A DNA stretch of 64,000 nucleotides from Paraburkholderia fungorum. GTDB lineage: Bacteria; Pseudomonadota; Gammaproteobacteria; Burkholderiales; Burkholderiaceae. Every line of letters starts with the position of its first letter. The first letter of the stretch is position 1. Of the stretch, positions 17,430-24,952 are shown one piece after another. The DNA is taken from the NCBI RefSeq assembly GCF_003610895.1, contig NZ_MCAS01000014.1, forward strand, positions 62,001 to 126,000, given 5' to 3'. Under the pieces are notes generated by a model. It was not told where the DNA came from and ran no database searches. It saw only the letters and a list, made by a program, of their open reading frames with translations. Position numbers and translations under genes: made by a program.

Positions 17430-17760
17430 GCGGGAGCCTCGGCGAGTGGCAAAGCGTGGCGGAGTTACTTTTTATCACACGGCGGGGCTTCTGCCTGCGG
17501 CTGAGCCGATGGGAGATACGCGTGCGCTATCAAATACTTGGCTTGCCTGTGCGCAAGTTGTCCACAGTGTTGCAAACAATTTATGTGGACAAGTTTTTGG
17601 CCACGCGGCGCTTATGTCGATGTGCTTTCGCTTACGGGCCATTTTTTTCGTCTATGCGCTGGACCCGCCGACTACTTTTCGTACTTGTCTTATATCGGTT
17701 CGCGATCCGATGCATAAGTCTCCTTGAAAAGGATTTTTTCAACGTGAAGGGGACGGACAC
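17430..17760. other. Intergenic stretch at the left edge of the accessory island
   Basis: 331 bases with no credible gene. It holds the leftmost copy of the 65-bp palindromic repeat (17537-17602). Base composition shifts to a more AT-rich sequence after about 17610, for example GAAAAGGATTTTTTCAACG near 17726. Confidence 0.6.
17537..17602 (+). repeat. 65-bp island-flanking palindromic repeat, copy A
   Basis: Begins CTTGGC; left arm TTGTCCACA at 17558-17566 and right arm TGTGGACAA at 17584-17592 form an inverted repeat with arm starts 26 bases apart; it ends near TTTTTGGCC. Two more copies in the same orientation and with the same internal spacing lie at about 20.3 and 20.5 kb, on the other side of the PAAR/lysozyme genes. 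Confidence 0.85.
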
Positions 17761-17949
17761 ATGACACATAACACACGTGCTGGAACTAAACATCACTTCG
17801 CCGCGATTGGTCCGCTCACCGAGCGCGGTGGACGTGTGACGACGGCCACGGGCGGGGCGGGTTCTATGGTTGTGATTGACGATCGCCCCCACCGCAAAGA
17901 GCAAGCGACCAGCTTCGTGCCGATGCGCGCGGACGTTACCACTCACTAA
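17761..17949 (+). pseudogene. Remnant of a PAAR-type spike protein gene
   Basis: A 62-codon frame. FAAIGPLTERGGRVTTATGG resembles the first strand block of PAAR proteins, and GAGSMVVIDDRP resembles a later block of the same fold, but the middle of the domain (with its GD and Cys-containing turns) is missing and the tail from about residue 45 has no resemblance to the family. This looks like an internal deletion followed by a frame change. The next gene, 25 bases downstream, is an intact PAAR protein. The alternative is a genuine short protein; I consider that less likely. Confidence 0.5.
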
Positions 17950-17974
17950 TTCATATCCGAAGGAGTTGCGACTC

Positions 17975-18505
17975 ATGAGACGATCCATAGTTCGTCATGG
18001 CGATCCGACAACCACCCGTGGTTTCGTTATCGCTCTCTCGTCGACCATGTTCGACGACGGGAAAAATATCGCTCTTTCCGGTGATAGCGCGACGTGCGGC
18101 AACTGCAAAGGAACTCATCGGATATTCGGAACGGGTGAAGGTGTATCAGAGGGGGGGCGTGTTGTGGTCGTGCATGGTGACAGGGTGCTCTGCCCTTGTG
18201 GCAAGAATCGGGTTATGGCGTTCGATTCCGGTTGCCACCTGAATTCAGCGGCTGAGGGTTCTAGAAGCCCATCATCCGATACAGGCCACGCTGTGGAATC
18301 CCAGCCACCGAATGCCCTTTTCGATGAGCAGATCGTGCTGCTCGATGCCAATGGAAACGCGCTTACTGACACCTATTACAGTGTCAGGATGCCGGACGGA
18401 AAACTGAGGCACGGCACGACGGACTCACAAGGGCGAACAGCACGTCACCAGACCAGCGGCGCGCAGGACGTTGCCGTGTTCCTCGGTCACCGGACGGAGG
18501 TATAG
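17975..18505 (+). CDS. PAAR-domain spike-tip protein with C-terminal extension
   Basis: 176 residues from the ATG at 17975, with an AAGGAG ribosome site nine bases before. Residues 1-90 show the PAAR pattern: GDPTTTRG near the start, repeated turns ending in GD (GDSATCGNC and GDRVLCPCG), and paired Cys residues. Residues about 112-173 form a small beta-rich domain (FDEQIVLLDANG, TDTYYSVRMPDG, HGTTDSQGRT) of the kind that joins PAAR tips to cargo. PAAR proteins cap the VgrG spike of type VI secretion systems and carry effectors. It is followed within 2 bases by a second PAAR gene and then a lysozyme and an LprI-like gene. No vgrG, hcp or tss gene lies in the window. Confidence 0.85.
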   Translation: MRRSIVRHGDPTTTRGFVIALSSTMFDDGKNIALSGDSATCGNCKGTHRIFGTGEGVSEGGRVVVVHGDRVLCPCGKNRVMAFDSGCHLNSAAEGSRSPSSDTGHAVESQPPNALFDEQIVLLDANGNALTDTYYSVRMPDGKLRHGTTDSQGRTARHQTSGAQDVAVFLGHRTEV

Positions 18506-18507
18506 CC

Positions 18508-19082
18508 ATGCCAATCTATTGTGCTGCCGTGGAAGGCGATCCGCTCGATAGCGGCGGTGACAGCCGAGTGATTACTGGAAGCAACAACATCACAGTCACA
18601 GACAACAACGACCGGTTCAGGAGAGTGGCATACATCGGTCACCCGGCATGTTGTAACAGGTGCAAAAGCGAGGGGGTTATCGTTCCGGGCGTATTCCCGG
18701 GTACGGTGAAACGCCCTTTCAGCGGTCAATCAGGGCAACCCATGGCACTCGGCGGCGATCAAGTGCTATGCAAGTGCAGCCCGCATCCACGCATCGTTTC
18801 GGTGGACGGCAAGCGCGTGAGGCTAATCGACAAGGCATGTGCCGAGGCCCCGATTGTAGTGTTCCCGAAGTTGAGGCCGCCGCTTCCTCCGTTGCATATG
18901 ACGAACAGTTCGTATTGAGGGATTCTCGCTGCTTGTCTTTGCACAACACGTATTACACCGTTCGGCTTCCTTCCGGCGAGTTGCGGCACGGAGCGACTGA
19001 TGCACGGGGCAGCACGAATCGCCATGTAACTGAAGCGGCCGTAATGCTCTTCTTCTATTTAGGACATCACAATGCCATCTAA
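18508..19082 (+). pseudogene. Second PAAR-domain protein gene, frameshifted
   Basis: The first frame (18508-18918, 136 codons) encodes a PAAR-like domain (MPIYCAAVEGDPLDSGGD, IGHPACCNRCKSEG, GGDQVLCKCSPHPR), then runs out of frame after about VVFPKLRPP and stops. In the frame one base back, from about 18889 to the stop at 19082, the sequence continues as YDEQFVLRDSR, HNTYYTVRLPSG and HGATDARGSTNRH, matching block for block the C-terminal domain of the PAAR protein just upstream. A one-base deletion (or -1 frameshifting) between about 18860 and 18895 explains this. If frameshifting does not occur, only a truncated tip without the cargo-adaptor domain is made. Confidence 0.75.
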
Positions 19083-19115
19083 GACGGTATTGATAAACGC
19101 GCGCACTGGGGCACT

Positions 19116-19694
19116 ATGTCAGAAGCATTAGCTGTAGTAGTGACAAACACAGACCCTAACTCTAACGTAACGGTCTACACGCAGAGGCTCGGTCAACCGT
19201 GGGCAGTCTCTGGTGACGGGCTTTCGTTTCTGGCGACGTGGGAGTCCGGCATACTGAATGGCGTGAATTTTCAGGGACACCATGTTACGGACGGCTTCAT
19301 TTTGAAAGCGTACCTCGACAACGTTGGAATTCCGACGGTTGGCTGTGGGCACCGCATAGTGCCATCCGATCATATCCAGGTCGGCCAAACAATTTCACTG
19401 GAGCGTGCGAGAGCATTTAAGAAGCATGATTTACAGCGTATGGAGCGTCGCTTGAATGACGACGTACACGTGCCACTCTTTCAATTCGAGTATGACGCGC
19501 TGGTAAGCATCGTTTACAACTGCGGACCAAATATTGGAGCCGACGAGATAATTAGAAAGGTCAACTCGGGACACTACAGTGAAATGTTCAATTTTATTCT
19601 GACTTATCGCGTCGGCAGCAATCCGGGGCTTCCTCCGCGTCGTTATTCCGAAGCACGCCTTTTCGCATCGGGGGTCTATGATGCATCTCACTAG
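19116..19694 (+). CDS. GH24 (phage-type) lysozyme, likely secreted effector
   Basis: 192 residues. The block LKAYLDNVGIPTVGCGH (63-79) is the GH24 active-site cleft with D68 and T74 at the T4-lysozyme Asp-x5-Thr spacing, and FQFEYDALVSIVYNCG is the second family block. The catalytic acid is uncertain: the T4-like spacing gives D59, while E43 (TWESG) precedes a 16-residue insertion seen in some bacterial members. No signal peptide, holin or spanin gene is present, so it is not a normal phage lysis cassette. Its position after PAAR genes and before a periplasmic lysozyme-inhibitor-like gene suggests a peptidoglycan-degrading type VI effector (inference). Codon use is more AT-rich than in flanking genes. 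Confidence 0.85.
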   Translation: MSEALAVVVTNTDPNSNVTVYTQRLGQPWAVSGDGLSFLATWESGILNGVNFQGHHVTDGFILKAYLDNVGIPTVGCGHRIVPSDHIQVGQTISLERARAFKKHDLQRMERRLNDDVHVPLFQFEYDALVSIVYNCGPNIGADEIIRKVNSGHYSEMFNFILTYRVGSNPGLPPRRYSEARLFASGVYDASH

Positions 19695-20088
19695 AAGACT
19701 CTTCGTTGCTGTTGTTATCGCTATTTCATCTCACGGTGCATCGGCGAAAACAGACCCAGAATGCTTGAAGCATTTAGGCGGCGGTTTCTCCGACGCGGAA
19801 TGCTTCGCGGGCCTGCGAGTGAATATAGTTGAAGAGAACAAGCTGCTATACAAAAAGATACGTGCAAAAGTGCCGGTCGGCAACGAACACGCAAAAGTAC
19901 TTGATGCCTATATGGCAGCGCAAGATAACGCGGAGAAATTCTGTGAGTTGCAGCGAGACGCGGGCGCGGGATGGGAGACCAACCCAGACGGCTCCATGTA
20001 CACCGCGCTATACGAACGGTGTGTATTCGAACTACGCACTGTTCAAAACAAGTTTCTTATGAACCTGCTGACAATGGCGAACTGGTAG
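19678..20088 (+). CDS. LprI-like periplasmic lysozyme inhibitor (candidate immunity protein)
   Basis: 136 residues overlapping the lysozyme gene by 17 bases, which implies coupled translation. A signal peptide ends about ASA-KT (residues 1-23). The mature part has four Cys (29, 42, 89, 115), enough for two disulfides, and a C-terminal helical segment around AAQDNAEKFCELQRD and YERCVFELRTVQNKF that resembles the LprI/DUF1311 family, whose characterised member inhibits lysozyme. Periplasmic location and coupling to the lysozyme gene fit an immunity protein protecting the producer's own cell wall. Start may be the ATG at 19678 or the next codon at 19681. Confidence 0.75.
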   Translation: MMHLTRRLFVAVVIAISSHGASAKTDPECLKHLGGGFSDAECFAGLRVNIVEENKLLYKKIRAKVPVGNEHAKVLDAYMAAQDNAEKFCELQRDAGAGWETNPDGSMYTALYERCVFELRTVQNKFLMNLLTMANW

Positions 20089-20291
20089 CAAAACATGCCA
20101 GCTTCGGCGGGATTAATGCGGTGACCTCACGGGGTGAGCGCCACGCATCCGCCAAGGAGTCGTTCGTGTTCTACGAGAATCCAAACCCAGCCGGGCGCCA
20201 GATGGTTCACGTCAGATAATAGGTGGCTTCAACCAATTGCCAGGCAGGCTGACGGATGCATCGATCCAGCAGAAGGTATTTGCATCAATGC

Positions 20292-20350
20292 CTTGGCACG
20301 GTTGTGCGCATGTTGTCCACAGCCTTGCGAACAAATTATGTGGACAACTA
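20292..20350 (+). repeat. 65-bp island-flanking palindromic repeat, copy B
   Basis: CTTGGC at 20292, TTGTCCACA at 20313-20321, TGTGGACAA at 20339-20347; spacing 21 and 26 bases exactly as in copy A. The tail after ACAA diverges from the other copies. Confidence 0.85.
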
Positions 20351-20474
20351 GCAGACGGGGTGTCGCACCTACTGCGACAGGTTCGCTATTCTGGTTTTTC
20401 TGCGCGGCCGGTAGCGGCTTGATGAGTGATGCTTACTCATCACCCGCGACCGGATACTTCTGCTGCGTCAACGA

Positions 20475-20540
20475 CTTGGCCGGGATGTGCGAAGGTTGTC
20501 CACAGGCTTGCCAACATTTTATGGGGACAAGTATTGGCAA
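20475..20540 (+). repeat. 65-bp island-flanking palindromic repeat, copy C
   Basis: CTTGGC at 20475, TTGTCCACA at 20496-20504, TGGGGACAA at 20522-20530 (one arm mismatch), then GTATTGGC. Same orientation and spacing as copies A and B. It ends just past the stop of the convergent GntR gene. Confidence 0.85.
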
Positions 20541-20548
20541 ACGGCCCC

Positions 20549-21274
20549 TCAAGCCTTCAACACCGAAGCCGCCACCTCTTCCCGCGATTGCACCTGCAAA
20601 ACCGCATCCCGCTTATCGAGCAAATGCTGCCGCAAAATCGCGCTCAACTTCTTCCCATCTCTCGCCTCAAGCGCCTTCAACATTTCATCGTGATCGTGAA
20701 TCGCGCTGTCCCACTTAGGGATCTGAAAGTTCGACCGGAACCGTAACGCCTGCAAGCGCCGGTTCACCGCAACATAAGTCTGCCGCAGTGCTGAATTCCT
20801 CGCCGCTTCGTTGATCTTGTCGTGAATCGCCTGGTTGCGGCTGTAGTACCCGGCCAGATCGTTCTGCGTACGACAAGCGAGCATCGCGTAATGCAGCGCC
20901 TTGATCTCGGCAAGCTCGGCGGCCGTCATCCGCTCCGCCGCCAGCTCACCAGAAAAAGCCTCAAGACCGCTCATCAATTCAAAGGTCTCGCGCAACTCCG
21001 CTTCCGACATCTTCGACACCGACGCGCCCCGGTTCGGCGAAATCTCGATCAGCCCTTCCGCAGCCAATACCTTCAGTGCCTCCCGCAGCGGCGTGCGCGA
21101 AATTCCCAGCGTCTCGCATAGCTCGCGTTCGTTCAGTTTCTTGCCCGGCTCCAGCACCCCTTCGACGATAAAGCGGCGAATGTGCTCCACCACCGTGTCG
21201 TGCAAGCGCTGACGCTCGACCTTCGGCATCAGCGGGGAAGCGGCCACACCCGCATCGAAATCCGAATTTTGCAT
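20549..21274 (-). CDS. GntR-family (FCD/FadR-type) transcriptional regulator
   Basis: 241 residues. N-terminal winged helix at about 20-85 (VVEHIRRFIVEGVLEPGKKL, ERELCETLGISRTPLREALKVLAAEGLI), then an all-helical FCD ligand domain with the metal/ligand residues in HDKINEAARN and AIHDHDEMLKALEARD. It is divergent from the aminotransferase operon. The palindrome TTTTGCATACAAAA overlaps its own start codon, and a near-identical TTTTGCATGCAAAA lies just before the operon, so it probably represses both itself and the operon until an operon metabolite binds. Confidence 0.92.
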   Translation of the reverse strand: MQNSDFDAGVAASPLMPKVERQRLHDTVVEHIRRFIVEGVLEPGKKLNERELCETLGISRTPLREALKVLAAEGLIEISPNRGASVSKMSEAELRETFELMSGLEAFSGELAAERMTAAELAEIKALHYAMLACRTQNDLAGYYSRNQAIHDKINEAARNSALRQTYVAVNRRLQALRFRSNFQIPKWDSAIHDHDEMLKALEARDGKKLSAILRQHLLDKRDAVLQVQSREEVAASVLKA

Positions 21275-21280
21275 ACAAAA
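21267..21280. promoter_or_regulatory. Putative GntR operator O1
   Basis: TTTTGCATACAAAA, a near-perfect palindrome that overlaps the start codon of the GntR gene (21272-21274). It differs from the second site by one base. Confidence 0.65.
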
Positions 21281-21403
21281 GCCCTCAACATCGTATTAGT
21301 GCGATTTTATCGGAAGCTCAAAGATTAGGTAAGAGCACGGGTAAACACCGGTGCAAGCAAGCAATTTTCATCTTGGGATCACGGCGGATCGTCTGATATA
21401 GTT

Positions 21404-21417
21404 TTTTGCATGCAAAA
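21404..21417. promoter_or_regulatory. Putative GntR operator O2
   Basis: TTTTGCATGCAAAA, a perfect 14-bp palindrome ending 18 bases before the aminotransferase start codon and immediately upstream of its ribosome site. Centres of O1 and O2 are 137 bases apart. Confidence 0.7.
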
Positions 21418-21435
21418 TTCAATCGGAGGAGCCCA

Positions 21436-22656
21436 ATGCTCAAGCTAGACTTTCACCCCGCTGGCCGTCACTTCCTGCAGATTCCGGGTCCGAGCCCGGT
21501 GCCCGATCGCATTCTCCGGGCGATGAGCTACCCGACCATCGATCACCGTGGCCCTGAGTTCGGCGAACTCGGTCTGAAGGTGCTCGACGGCATCAAGAAA
21601 ATCTTCAAGACGCAGCAGCCCGTGGTGATTTATCCCGCCTCTGGCACCGGCGCGTGGGAAGCAGCGCTGTCGAACACGCTGAGCCCCGGCGACAACGTGT
21701 TGATGTTCGAAACCGGTCACTTCGCGACGCTGTGGAAAAAGATGGCGGAAAGCCTTGGGCTGAAGCCGGAGTTCCTCGGCCTGCCCGGCATAGAAGGCTG
21801 GCGGCGCGGGGTTCAGCCGCAAATGATCGAGGAGCGCCTGCGCGCCGACACGCAGCATGCGATCAAGGCGGTGTGTGTGGTCCATAACGAGACCTCCACG
21901 GGCGTCACTTCGGATATCGCCGCCGTGCGCCGCGCGATCGACGCGGCCGGACACCCGGCACTGCTGCTGGTCGACACGATCTCGGGCCTCGCCTGCGCGG
22001 ACTATCGCCATGACGAATGGGGCGTCGACGTCACCGTGTCGGGTTCGCAAAAGGGTTTGATGCTGCCGCCGGGCATCAGCTTCAACGCGATCTCGCCGAA
22101 GGCGTTCGTGGCCAGCAAGCAGGCAAAACTGCCGCGCAGCTTCTGGGACTGGACCGACATCGTCGAGATGAACAAAACCGGCTACTGGCCGTACACGCCG
22201 AACACGAACCTGCTGTACGGGCTCAATGAGGCGCTGGAGATGATTCTCGGCGAAGGACTCGACAACGTGTTCGCCCGTCACGAGCGTCTCGCCGAAGCCA
22301 CCCGTCGTGCCGTACGTGCATGGGGCCTGGAGATCCAGTGCGCCGATCCCGCTGTGTACAGCCCGGTGCTGACCGGCGTGATGATGCCCGAGGGCATCGA
22401 TGCCGACGCAGTGCGCAAGGTCATCTACGAACGCTTCGACATGTCGCTCGGCACCGGCCTCGGCAAGATGAAAGGCCGCATGTTCCGCATCGGCCACCTT
22501 GGCGACTGTAACGACCTGATGCTGCTGGCAACGCTGGCCGGTTGCGAAATGGGCCTGCGGCTCGCGGGCGTGCCGCTCAAGGAAAGCGGCCTGCCTGCCG
22601 CTATGGAGTGGTTGAGCCAGCCGACCCAGGCCTCGGGGCTGAAAGCGGCCGCTTAA
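21436..22656 (+). CDS. Serine-glyoxylate/alanine-glyoxylate-type aminotransferase (class V)
   Basis: 406 residues from the ATG at 21436, with a CGGAGGAG ribosome site. The fold-type I PLP lysine is K206 in SGSQKGLMLPPG, the ring-nitrogen Asp is D180 (LLVDTISG), and PGPSPVP near the N-terminus and HRGPEF (38-43) are typical of the SgaA/AGT family. Such enzymes transaminate glyoxylate from serine or alanine, or act on related small amino donors. It is the first gene of an operon with an MFS carrier, an FAH-like hydratase and an FAD/Fe-S dehydrogenase. Together they suggest use of a hydroxy- or amino-acid via glyoxylate/2-oxo intermediates (inference). Confidence 0.9.
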   Translation: MLKLDFHPAGRHFLQIPGPSPVPDRILRAMSYPTIDHRGPEFGELGLKVLDGIKKIFKTQQPVVIYPASGTGAWEAALSNTLSPGDNVLMFETGHFATLWKKMAESLGLKPEFLGLPGIEGWRRGVQPQMIEERLRADTQHAIKAVCVVHNETSTGVTSDIAAVRRAIDAAGHPALLLVDTISGLACADYRHDEWGVDVTVSGSQKGLMLPPGISFNAISPKAFVASKQAKLPRSFWDWTDIVEMNKTGYWPYTPNTNLLYGLNEALEMILGEGLDNVFARHERLAEATRRAVRAWGLEIQCADPAVYSPVLTGVMMPEGIDADAVRKVIYERFDMSLGTGLGKMKGRMFRIGHLGDCNDLMLLATLAGCEMGLRLAGVPLKESGLPAAMEWLSQPTQASGLKAAA

Positions 22657-22854
22657 GCACACGAACAGCTGAGTACCTGAGCGCCTCGGCGCATCTCGCA
22701 GCAAAGGAAGGCGGGGAGCACTTCCTTCACGAAGCCGCGCATAGAACGCGGCCCACCAACAACATGCGATGTTCCCGTGGCGTATCTCGCCGACGGGCGA
22801 CGACGCAGCGCGCCATTCAGGCGCGCCGTCGACAGACTGCAATGGAGAGAGACG

Positions 22855-24141
22855 ATGAAGCGGTTTCGTGTCAGCAGTGCGACCAGTATCGTTCTAGTGA
22901 TGCTGTGCATCATGTACTTCATCACTTACCTGGACCGCGTCAACGTCAGCACCGCGGCTGCAGGTTTCGGCAAGGAGTTCGGACTCTCGCATACGGAAGT
23001 GGGCCTGGTGTTTTCGGCCTTCGCCTATCCGTATCTGATTTTTCAGATCATCGGTGGCTGGGTCAGTGACCGTTTCGGCGCGAAACGCACGCTGATTTTC
23101 TGCGGCGCCATCTGGGGCGTCGCGACGTTGTTGACCGGCTTCGCCGGTGGTCTGGTCTCGTTGCTGGCCGCCCGTGTGTTGCTCGGTTTCGGCGAAGGCG
23201 CGACGTTTCCCGCCGCAACCTCCGCGATGGCGCGCTGGGTCGCAAAGGAAAAGCGCGGCTTTGCGCAGGGCATCACACACGCGGCGTCGCGTATCGGCAA
23301 TGCAGTGGCACCCGGTTTGATCGTGCTGGTGATGGCGACCTGGGGCTGGCGCGAATCGTTCTATATCTGCGGCGTGTTCAGCTTGCTGTGGGTGGCCGTC
23401 TGGGCGTTCACGTTCACCGAACATCCGAAAGATCATCCGCGTATCACGAGCGAGGAACTCGAAATCTTGCCCGCGCCGAAGCCGAAAGCGGCCGGCGTAC
23501 CGTGGGGAAAACTGTTTCGCCGCATGTGGCCGGTCACGATCGTGTACTTCTGCTATGGCTGGACGTTGTGGCTGTTCCTCAGCTGGATTCCGCAATACTT
23601 CCTGCACAGCTATCACCTGCAGCTGCAAAAGTCGGCGATCTTCGCCTCGGTGGTGTTCTTTGCCGGTGTGCTAGGCGATACGCTCGGCGGTATCGTGACC
23701 GACTGGATCTTTACGCGTACCCGCAGCTTGAAGCGTGCCCGGAGCTGGATGGTCTCGGTGTGCATGCTGTTCTGTCTGCTCTCGCTCATTCCGCTGATGT
23801 TCACGCACGATCTGTATCTGTCGATGGCGTGTCTCGCGTCAGGTTTCTTCTTCGCCGAAATGACGATCGGCCCGATGTGGGCGATTCCGATGGATATCGC
23901 GCCGGAATACTCCGGCACCGCGAGCGGCATGATGAACACCGGCTCGGCATTGGCCGCGATCATCTCGCCGGTGGTCGGCGGATTTCTGATCGACTACTTC
24001 GGCAGCTGGGAGTTGCCGTTCGTCGGCAGCATGCTGTTGATGGCGATCGGCGTGGTGCTCGCGTTCCGCATGCAGCCGGAAAGCAAATTCGATCTCAACG
24101 CGGCCGACAAAGCGCACGCCACCACGGGCGTGGGTGCATAA
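22855..24141 (+). CDS. MFS transporter, ACS family
   Basis: 428 residues from the ATG at 22855 (GGAGAGAG ribosome site); an upstream in-frame extension is not conserved-looking. The start IMYFITYLDRVNVSTAAAGF, the loop GGWVSDRFGAKRT and the block FGEGATFPAATSAMARW mark the anion:cation symporter family. About 12 membrane helices. It probably imports the carboxylate degraded by the operon. A 198-base gap separates it from the aminotransferase gene; it contains a small AGGAAG/CTTCCT hairpin but no gene. Confidence 0.9.
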   Translation: MKRFRVSSATSIVLVMLCIMYFITYLDRVNVSTAAAGFGKEFGLSHTEVGLVFSAFAYPYLIFQIIGGWVSDRFGAKRTLIFCGAIWGVATLLTGFAGGLVSLLAARVLLGFGEGATFPAATSAMARWVAKEKRGFAQGITHAASRIGNAVAPGLIVLVMATWGWRESFYICGVFSLLWVAVWAFTFTEHPKDHPRITSEELEILPAPKPKAAGVPWGKLFRRMWPVTIVYFCYGWTLWLFLSWIPQYFLHSYHLQLQKSAIFASVVFFAGVLGDTLGGIVTDWIFTRTRSLKRARSWMVSVCMLFCLLSLIPLMFTHDLYLSMACLASGFFFAEMTIGPMWAIPMDIAPEYSGTASGMMNTGSALAAIISPVVGGFLIDYFGSWELPFVGSMLLMAIGVVLAFRMQPESKFDLNAADKAHATTGVGA

Positions 24142-24178
24142 GCGGAATGCACCGTTCCTTCTCTTCGTCTTCAAAGAA

Positions 24179-24928
24179 ATGACAACATCACTGAGTCAAC
24201 GTCTCGCCGACGCGCGCCGCAATCACCTGACGCTCGATGCGTTGCCGTCGGAGCAAACGCCTGCGGACGGCGCTGCCGCCTACGCGGTTCAACACGACAT
24301 CCTGCGCGTATTGGAGGCGCCGATCGGCGGCTGGAAGATTGGCGCGAAGTCGGACAGCGGCCCGATTCAAGGCGCACCGTTGCCTGCAAACGATCTGCAT
24401 GCCGATGGCGCGCGCCTGCCGCGCGAAGGCTTCACCCCATTGGGACTCGAACTGGAGATCGCATTCCGTTTCGGCCGCCGCTTCGAGCCTTCGACAACAC
24501 CCTATAGCGAAGCCGAGGTGCGCGCCGGCATCGGCTCGATCGGCACGACCATCGAGATCGTGGCGAGCCGTTACGCCGGCTGGCCCAACGTCGACAAGCT
24601 CGCTCAACTCGCGGACTTGCAGAACCACGGGGCGTTGATCGTCGGCGAATTTTCGCCGTATCGCGAGGACTTTCCGTTTGTTGCGCCGTCGTTGCGGTTC
24701 AGCTTTGAAGGGCGTGACGTGGTTGAGACAACGCCCGCCAATCCGGCCGGCGATCCTCGGCGTCTGCTGACCTGGCTCGTCAATCACGCCACGTCGCGCG
24801 GCATCGCAATCACGCCGGAGATGATTGTCACCACCGGTTCGTACACCGGAATGTTTTTTCCGCAGAGCGCGGGCACGGCTAACGGGCGCATTGAAGGGCT
24901 CGCGCCGATCAGCCTGACGCTGTACTAG
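24179..24928 (+). CDS. FAH-superfamily 2-keto-4-pentenoate hydratase-like protein
   Basis: 249 residues from the ATG at 24179; a longer version would begin at 24134 and overlap the transporter gene by 8 bases, but lacks a better ribosome site. GWKIGAKSDSGPIQGAPL (about 51-68), the metal-binding LGLELEIAF (about 85-93, with the two Glu) and TTGSYTGMFFPQ near the C-terminus match the MhpD/hydratase branch of the fumarylacetoacetate hydrolase fold. It would hydrate or decarboxylate a 2-keto-enoic acid with Mg2+. Its operon partners suggest a late step in carboxylate breakdown. Confidence 0.85.
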   Translation: MTTSLSQRLADARRNHLTLDALPSEQTPADGAAAYAVQHDILRVLEAPIGGWKIGAKSDSGPIQGAPLPANDLHADGARLPREGFTPLGLELEIAFRFGRRFEPSTTPYSEAEVRAGIGSIGTTIEIVASRYAGWPNVDKLAQLADLQNHGALIVGEFSPYREDFPFVAPSLRFSFEGRDVVETTPANPAGDPRRLLTWLVNHATSRGIAITPEMIVTTGSYTGMFFPQSAGTANGRIEGLAPISLTLY

Positions 24929-24952
24929 CCCGTTTTCCTATAGGCCGACGAA

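Larger units (their letters stand above)
20089..20548. other. Intergenic stretch at the right edge of the accessory island
   Basis: 460 bases between the immunity-like gene and the convergent GntR gene. No supported gene. It holds repeat copies B and C and, between them, a short hairpin (TGATGAGT 20420-20427 and ACTCATCA 20435-20442). Confidence 0.6.

Noticed and set aside
17761..20088. Prophage lysis cassette as explanation for the lysozyme
   Set aside because: No holin, spanin, tail, terminase or integrase gene nearby; PAAR genes and a periplasmic inhibitor-like gene fit T6SS cargo better.
17558..20530. DnaA-box cluster or replication origin (TTGTCCACA resembles TTATCCACA)
   Set aside because: The boxes occur only as paired arms of a 65-bp repeat flanking an accessory island; no dnaA, repA or AT-rich unwinding region is present.
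20134..20718. Cys-rich protein frame across repeat copies B and C
   Set aside because: The frame is open only because of the two repeats and continues antisense into the GntR gene; similar frames appear at copy A in another context, so it is a repeat artefact.
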